This document shows positions 61,142 to 64,000 of a stretch of 64,000 nucleotides of DNA, piece by piece (the stretch's first letter is position 1; the number at the start of each line of letters is the position of its first letter). The stretch is from CAYMMX01 sp964391675 (GTDB lineage Bacteria; Cyanobacteriota; Vampirovibrionia; Gastranaerophilales; Gastranaerophilaceae), in contig CAYMMX010000001.1 in NCBI GenBank assembly GCA_964391675.1, forward strand, positions 310,001-374,000, read 5' to 3'. The notes beneath the pieces are model-generated. The model saw only the letters and a list, made by a program, of their open reading frames with translations. It did no database searches and had not been told where the DNA came from. The position numbers and the translations under genes are program-made.

Positions 61142-64000
61142 TTAAAACCTCCTAAAAATAGCATTAAACGTTAAATAATGTCTTTGAACATCTGCAAAAT
61201 TGAAATAAATATATGAAGCATTAAGCGAGATATAATCATTAATTTCATAAGATAAGTATGGAGAGAATCCCCAAGAAAGTTTAACAAAATCAGGACTTCT
61301 TGATATTTGAGGACCAGCAAAACCGCTTAAGCAGTATTTAATATGCCAGTTTTTGATTTCTCCTTCTACCTTTATATTTGCTGTAGTAGCATTAAAGTAT
61401 GATGGACTAAAGTAGCCACCGTATAATACACCCGTACTATTATAAATATTTAATAGATTATACTGATAGGCTGAATTATATGAAACAATATCAAAATTAG
61501 CTGTTTGTACCCACTTATTTTTTGGATTATCATATATTCTTCTTCCTATTCCAAGCATACCTTCCGTATATTGATTGGTAGCTAAATTTTGTGCGGTTAT
61601 TACCCCGTAAGAACCTTTTCCAAAAAGATAAAACTGTTTCGCTAAATTTGCATTAAATTCTAAGTATAATCTGTTATCAGCTGTTCTACCGGTAAAATTA
61701 CCGTCAATATATTGACCAACCGCTGAAAGATATGATTGCTCTATATTGTTTCTGTAAAAGCCTAATTTTAAATTAAATTTATCATTGAAGTAATATTTTA
61801 ACCAGCTATCTGTATTAATTAATCCTCCGCCAAATTGAAAAGCTTTTACTCCTATGTCTGCTTTGTACTCAAGTTTTTTGTTTATCCTTGATTGTATTCC
61901 GCCTTTAAACTCGTTGGTTACGTTCGATAAAAAATACGGAAAACCGGAAGTATACCAGTATACGTTATATTCCATAAATACATTTGAATTGTTATCAGTA
62001 TTTTGAGACATTTTTACGCCATATTTTTGATAATCTAAATTAAATGCATCTGCCAATTCTGATACAAATAATCCATATACGGGTGTAATATTTATTGCTT
62101 GATCTTTTTTAATTTGGTATTTCAGTTCTTTTGCTTTTTTTGTATTTGTTTGGTTAATAGTTTCTTTTGAATTTGTATACATAGTAAAGTCATAATAAAT
62201 TTGTGCTTTCATCATTTTTGTTTCATCATTATCAGGAAGCTCGTCAAGAATTTCCAGCGCGCTTAATTTTTCGTTATTTGCAATATATGAATGAGCAATA
62301 GCAATTTTTGCCTGCTTGTAATCAGGATGTTCATTTAGTATTGATTTAAAGATTTCTCTGGATTTTTTATAATTTTTTTTATCAATTTCTAAAGAACCTA
62401 ATCCTAATTTAGCTTCTTTATTTTCAGGCTCATAATATAAAACTTCATTATAAAGATTAGCCGCTCCTGTAATGTATCCAAGCATTCTATAGCAAAAAGC
62501 CAAGTTGTTTTTTGTATCAGCATCTTTTGGATCAATCTCAAGGGCTTTGAAATAATTGTTTGCAGCTGTATTATATTTTTCATTTTTTAAATTTAAATCA
62601 CCTAAAATTATATAACCTTCTTTTGTATTTAAAAGATTATTATCTCTTATTATTTTATAAGCATCATATGTTTTTTGTTGAGCTAAAAGTGAACTTAAGT
62701 AAGCTTTTGTTATATCTGTATTATTTAGATTTTTATAATATAAATTTTCTAAAACAGTTTCTGCCGATGAAAATTCATGATTTGCCATATATAAGTTTGC
62801 AAGTTGCATCTTATATTCAATTTTAGGGTAATGTTTTACAAGTTTTTCGTAATACTTTATAGCTTTTGAAAAGTCTTTTTTTATAGAATATAAGTCAGCA
62901 CCTGTTTTTAATAAATTTTCTGATTCAGGTTCGAGTGCAAGTAATTTATCATTATATATAATGGCATTATCCCAGTTTTTTTGTGCCAGAGAATACTCAA
63001 GAGCAAGATTTAATAGAATTTTATTTTTCGGATATTCTTTTAATTTTTCTTCAATTATTTCAAGTGCTTTAGCATAATTTTTTGTTTTCGAATACAAAAA
63101 AGCCAGAAACTTTGTATCATTTAAAGAGGATGTTTTTATTTTTTCAAAAGTTATTATTGCATTATTGAAATTATTTTGTAAGACATCTATATCTACTTTG
63201 TGTTTTAAAAGTTTTTTATTATTCGGTTGTTCTTTTAACATTTCTTGAAGATATATTTGTGCTTTTTCATAATTTTTTTCTTGCCATGAGGTATAAAATT
63301 TTTTTTCTGCTATTTTGAATTTACTTAAAGGTTTTGGTTTATACGAAACATTTTGTGATTCTGTCGAAACTTTTGGATATAATTGAGATAATACATATGC
63401 TTGGCTTTTTGTGACATGTTCGCTTTTATCTCCTGAAATCATTAATGATTCATAAATTTTAAAAGCTTTAGCCCAGTCTTTTTGTTTTTCGTAAAATCCC
63501 GCTAGCTGGTATTTTATGCCGTTGTCTTCAGGGTTTATCTCAGATAATTTTTTAATAAAATTTTCTTGAATTTTATATTTTTTTTCAATTTCTGCAGATT
63601 TTATTATTTTGTTTATTATTTCAGAATCTTTTGGATATAGTTCATGATATCTTATATAATAATTTAAATTATTTTTTTTATCTGATATTTTTTCACCGGC
63701 AACGATACAGTTGATTATTGCTTCTTTGCTAATTTTATTTTTAGCTAAAGAATCACAGGTTTTTTTAACTTTTTTCCAATTGTTTTTGTAAGCATAATGA
63801 TTAATTAAAGCATTGCTAAGATCATTTTGTTGAGAAATGGTTAAAGTTTTATCATTAATTATTTTTTGAATTTTATCAGCAGCAATTTTACCGTTTTTTA
63901 TTGAGCAAAGATTACTTTTAAATAAATAAGAAGAATCTTTGGTTAAAACATATAATTTCTCATATAAATCTTCTGCTTTATCATAAAAACTTTCATTTTC
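61142..64000 (-). CDS. TPR-repeat protein with C-terminal outer-membrane beta-barrel (BcsC-like), partial
   Basis: The frame stays open to the right edge (952 residues seen, 5' end missing); the ATG at 63442 is internal. At least a dozen TPR-like units ('KAIKYYEKLVKHYP' type) run through about the first two thirds. The last 330 residues alternate beta strands and end in Phe ('FNAIFRRF'), typical of outer-membrane barrels. In cellulose operons BcsC has this layout and guides the polymer through the outer membrane. The gene follows no other in the window and precedes the GH8 gene on the same strand. Confidence 0.8.
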   Translation of the reverse strand, partial: ENESFYDKAEDLYEKLYVLTKDSSYLFKSNLCSIKNGKIAADKIQKIINDKTLTISQQNDLSNALINHYAYKNNWKKVKKTCDSLAKNKISKEAIINCIVAGEKISDKKNNLNYYIRYHELYPKDSEIINKIIKSAEIEKKYKIQENFIKKLSEINPEDNGIKYQLAGFYEKQKDWAKAFKIYESLMISGDKSEHVTKSQAYVLSQLYPKVSTESQNVSYKPKPLSKFKIAEKKFYTSWQEKNYEKAQIYLQEMLKEQPNNKKLLKHKVDIDVLQNNFNNAIITFEKIKTSSLNDTKFLAFLYSKTKNYAKALEIIEEKLKEYPKNKILLNLALEYSLAQKNWDNAIIYNDKLLALEPESENLLKTGADLYSIKKDFSKAIKYYEKLVKHYPKIEYKMQLANLYMANHEFSSAETVLENLYYKNLNNTDITKAYLSSLLAQQKTYDAYKIIRDNNLLNTKEGYIILGDLNLKNEKYNTAANNYFKALEIDPKDADTKNNLAFCYRMLGYITGAANLYNEVLYYEPENKEAKLGLGSLEIDKKNYKKSREIFKSILNEHPDYKQAKIAIAHSYIANNEKLSALEILDELPDNDETKMMKAQIYYDFTMYTNSKETINQTNTKKAKELKYQIKKDQAINITPVYGLFVSELADAFNLDYQKYGVKMSQNTDNNSNVFMEYNVYWYTSGFPYFLSNVTNEFKGGIQSRINKKLEYKADIGVKAFQFGGGLINTDSWLKYYFNDKFNLKLGFYRNNIEQSYLSAVGQYIDGNFTGRTADNRLYLEFNANLAKQFYLFGKGSYGVITAQNLATNQYTEGMLGIGRRIYDNPKNKWVQTANFDIVSYNSAYQYNLLNIYNSTGVLYGGYFSPSYFNATTANIKVEGEIKNWHIKYCLSGFAGPQISRSPDFVKLSWGFSPYLSYEINDYISLNASYIYFNFADVQRHYLTFNAIFRRF

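Noticed and set aside
1..64000. tRNA, rRNA, CRISPR arrays, insertion sequences
   Set aside because: No tRNA cloverleaf, repeat-spacer array, transposase or terminal inverted repeats were seen by eye; short tRNAs could still be missed without a dedicated scan.

Overview
The window looks like a chromosomal segment of an A+T-rich, anaerobic, double-membraned bacterium. The best guess is the non-photosynthetic cyanobacterial sister group (Melainabacteria/Vampirovibrionia, probably Gastranaerophilales). This is inferred from gene content and not proven by the sequence: a cyanobacterium-like small omega subunit, a short group-2 type sigma-70 factor, GlgC, ferredoxin-dependent 2-oxoacid oxidoreductase, an MCE/MlaD protein and an outer-membrane barrel protein. 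No rRNA, tRNA, IS element, prophage or CRISPR array was recognised.

Layout. 1-5.7 kb: the C-terminal end of a class V aminotransferase, an M49-like peptidase, glutaredoxin, an exported thioredoxin-like protein, then divergent recF and dnaN. The A+T-rich gap between them has DnaA-box-like 9-mers and may be oriC. 5.7-14.8 kb: sigma factor, LCP protein, glgC with a thioredoxin-like partner, SPFH/NfeD pair, DUF1858 redox protein, DUF151 nuclease, YibE/F and DAHP synthase. 14.9-24.3 kb: fixC-fixX, a duplicated-motif small protein, phosphohexomutase, pheA, a menG/ubiE methyltransferase, and a vorDBAC-type operon with a structured leader, divergent from an XRE regulator. 24.4-31.3 kb: one 2295-residue coiled-coil protein. 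31.4-35.2 kb: glcD-cutA-mpg, era and a CgeB-like fragment. 35.3-40.1 kb: three overlapping tandem genes for hybrid-cluster-protein (Hcp) homologues that have lost nearly all hybrid-cluster ligands. 40.1-45.2 kb: upp, mlaD-like, rpoZ-like, punA and a large DHH phosphoesterase. 45.2-48.3 kb: a minus-strand operon of a dicarboxylate symporter, an unrecognised two-repeat protein, a BadF/HgdC-type ATPase and YraN. 48.4-52.7 kb: two glycosyltransferases and thiC. 52.9-58.0 kb: a small ORF, a NarL-type response regulator, a PLD-family protein and a DnaQ-type exonuclease. 58.0-64.0 kb: a cellulose-synthase-like cluster (BcsA with PilZ, GH8 glucanase, TPR/beta-barrel exporter), the last gene running off the right edge.

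How it fits together. Metabolism points to fermentation with ferredoxin: Vor oxidoreductase, FixCX and purine/pyrimidine salvage. Envelope functions include LCP, MlaD, the glycosyltransferases and exopolysaccharide export. The strongest leads for new biology are the ligand-less Hcp trio with its new conserved cysteines, the HgdC-like ATPase with its unknown partner, the giant coiled-coil protein, and a short N-terminal motif (hydrophobic-[SN]-F-x-[GA]) shared by four unrelated large hydrolases, which could be a sorting tag. Gene family calls are by eye from motifs; no database search was run.
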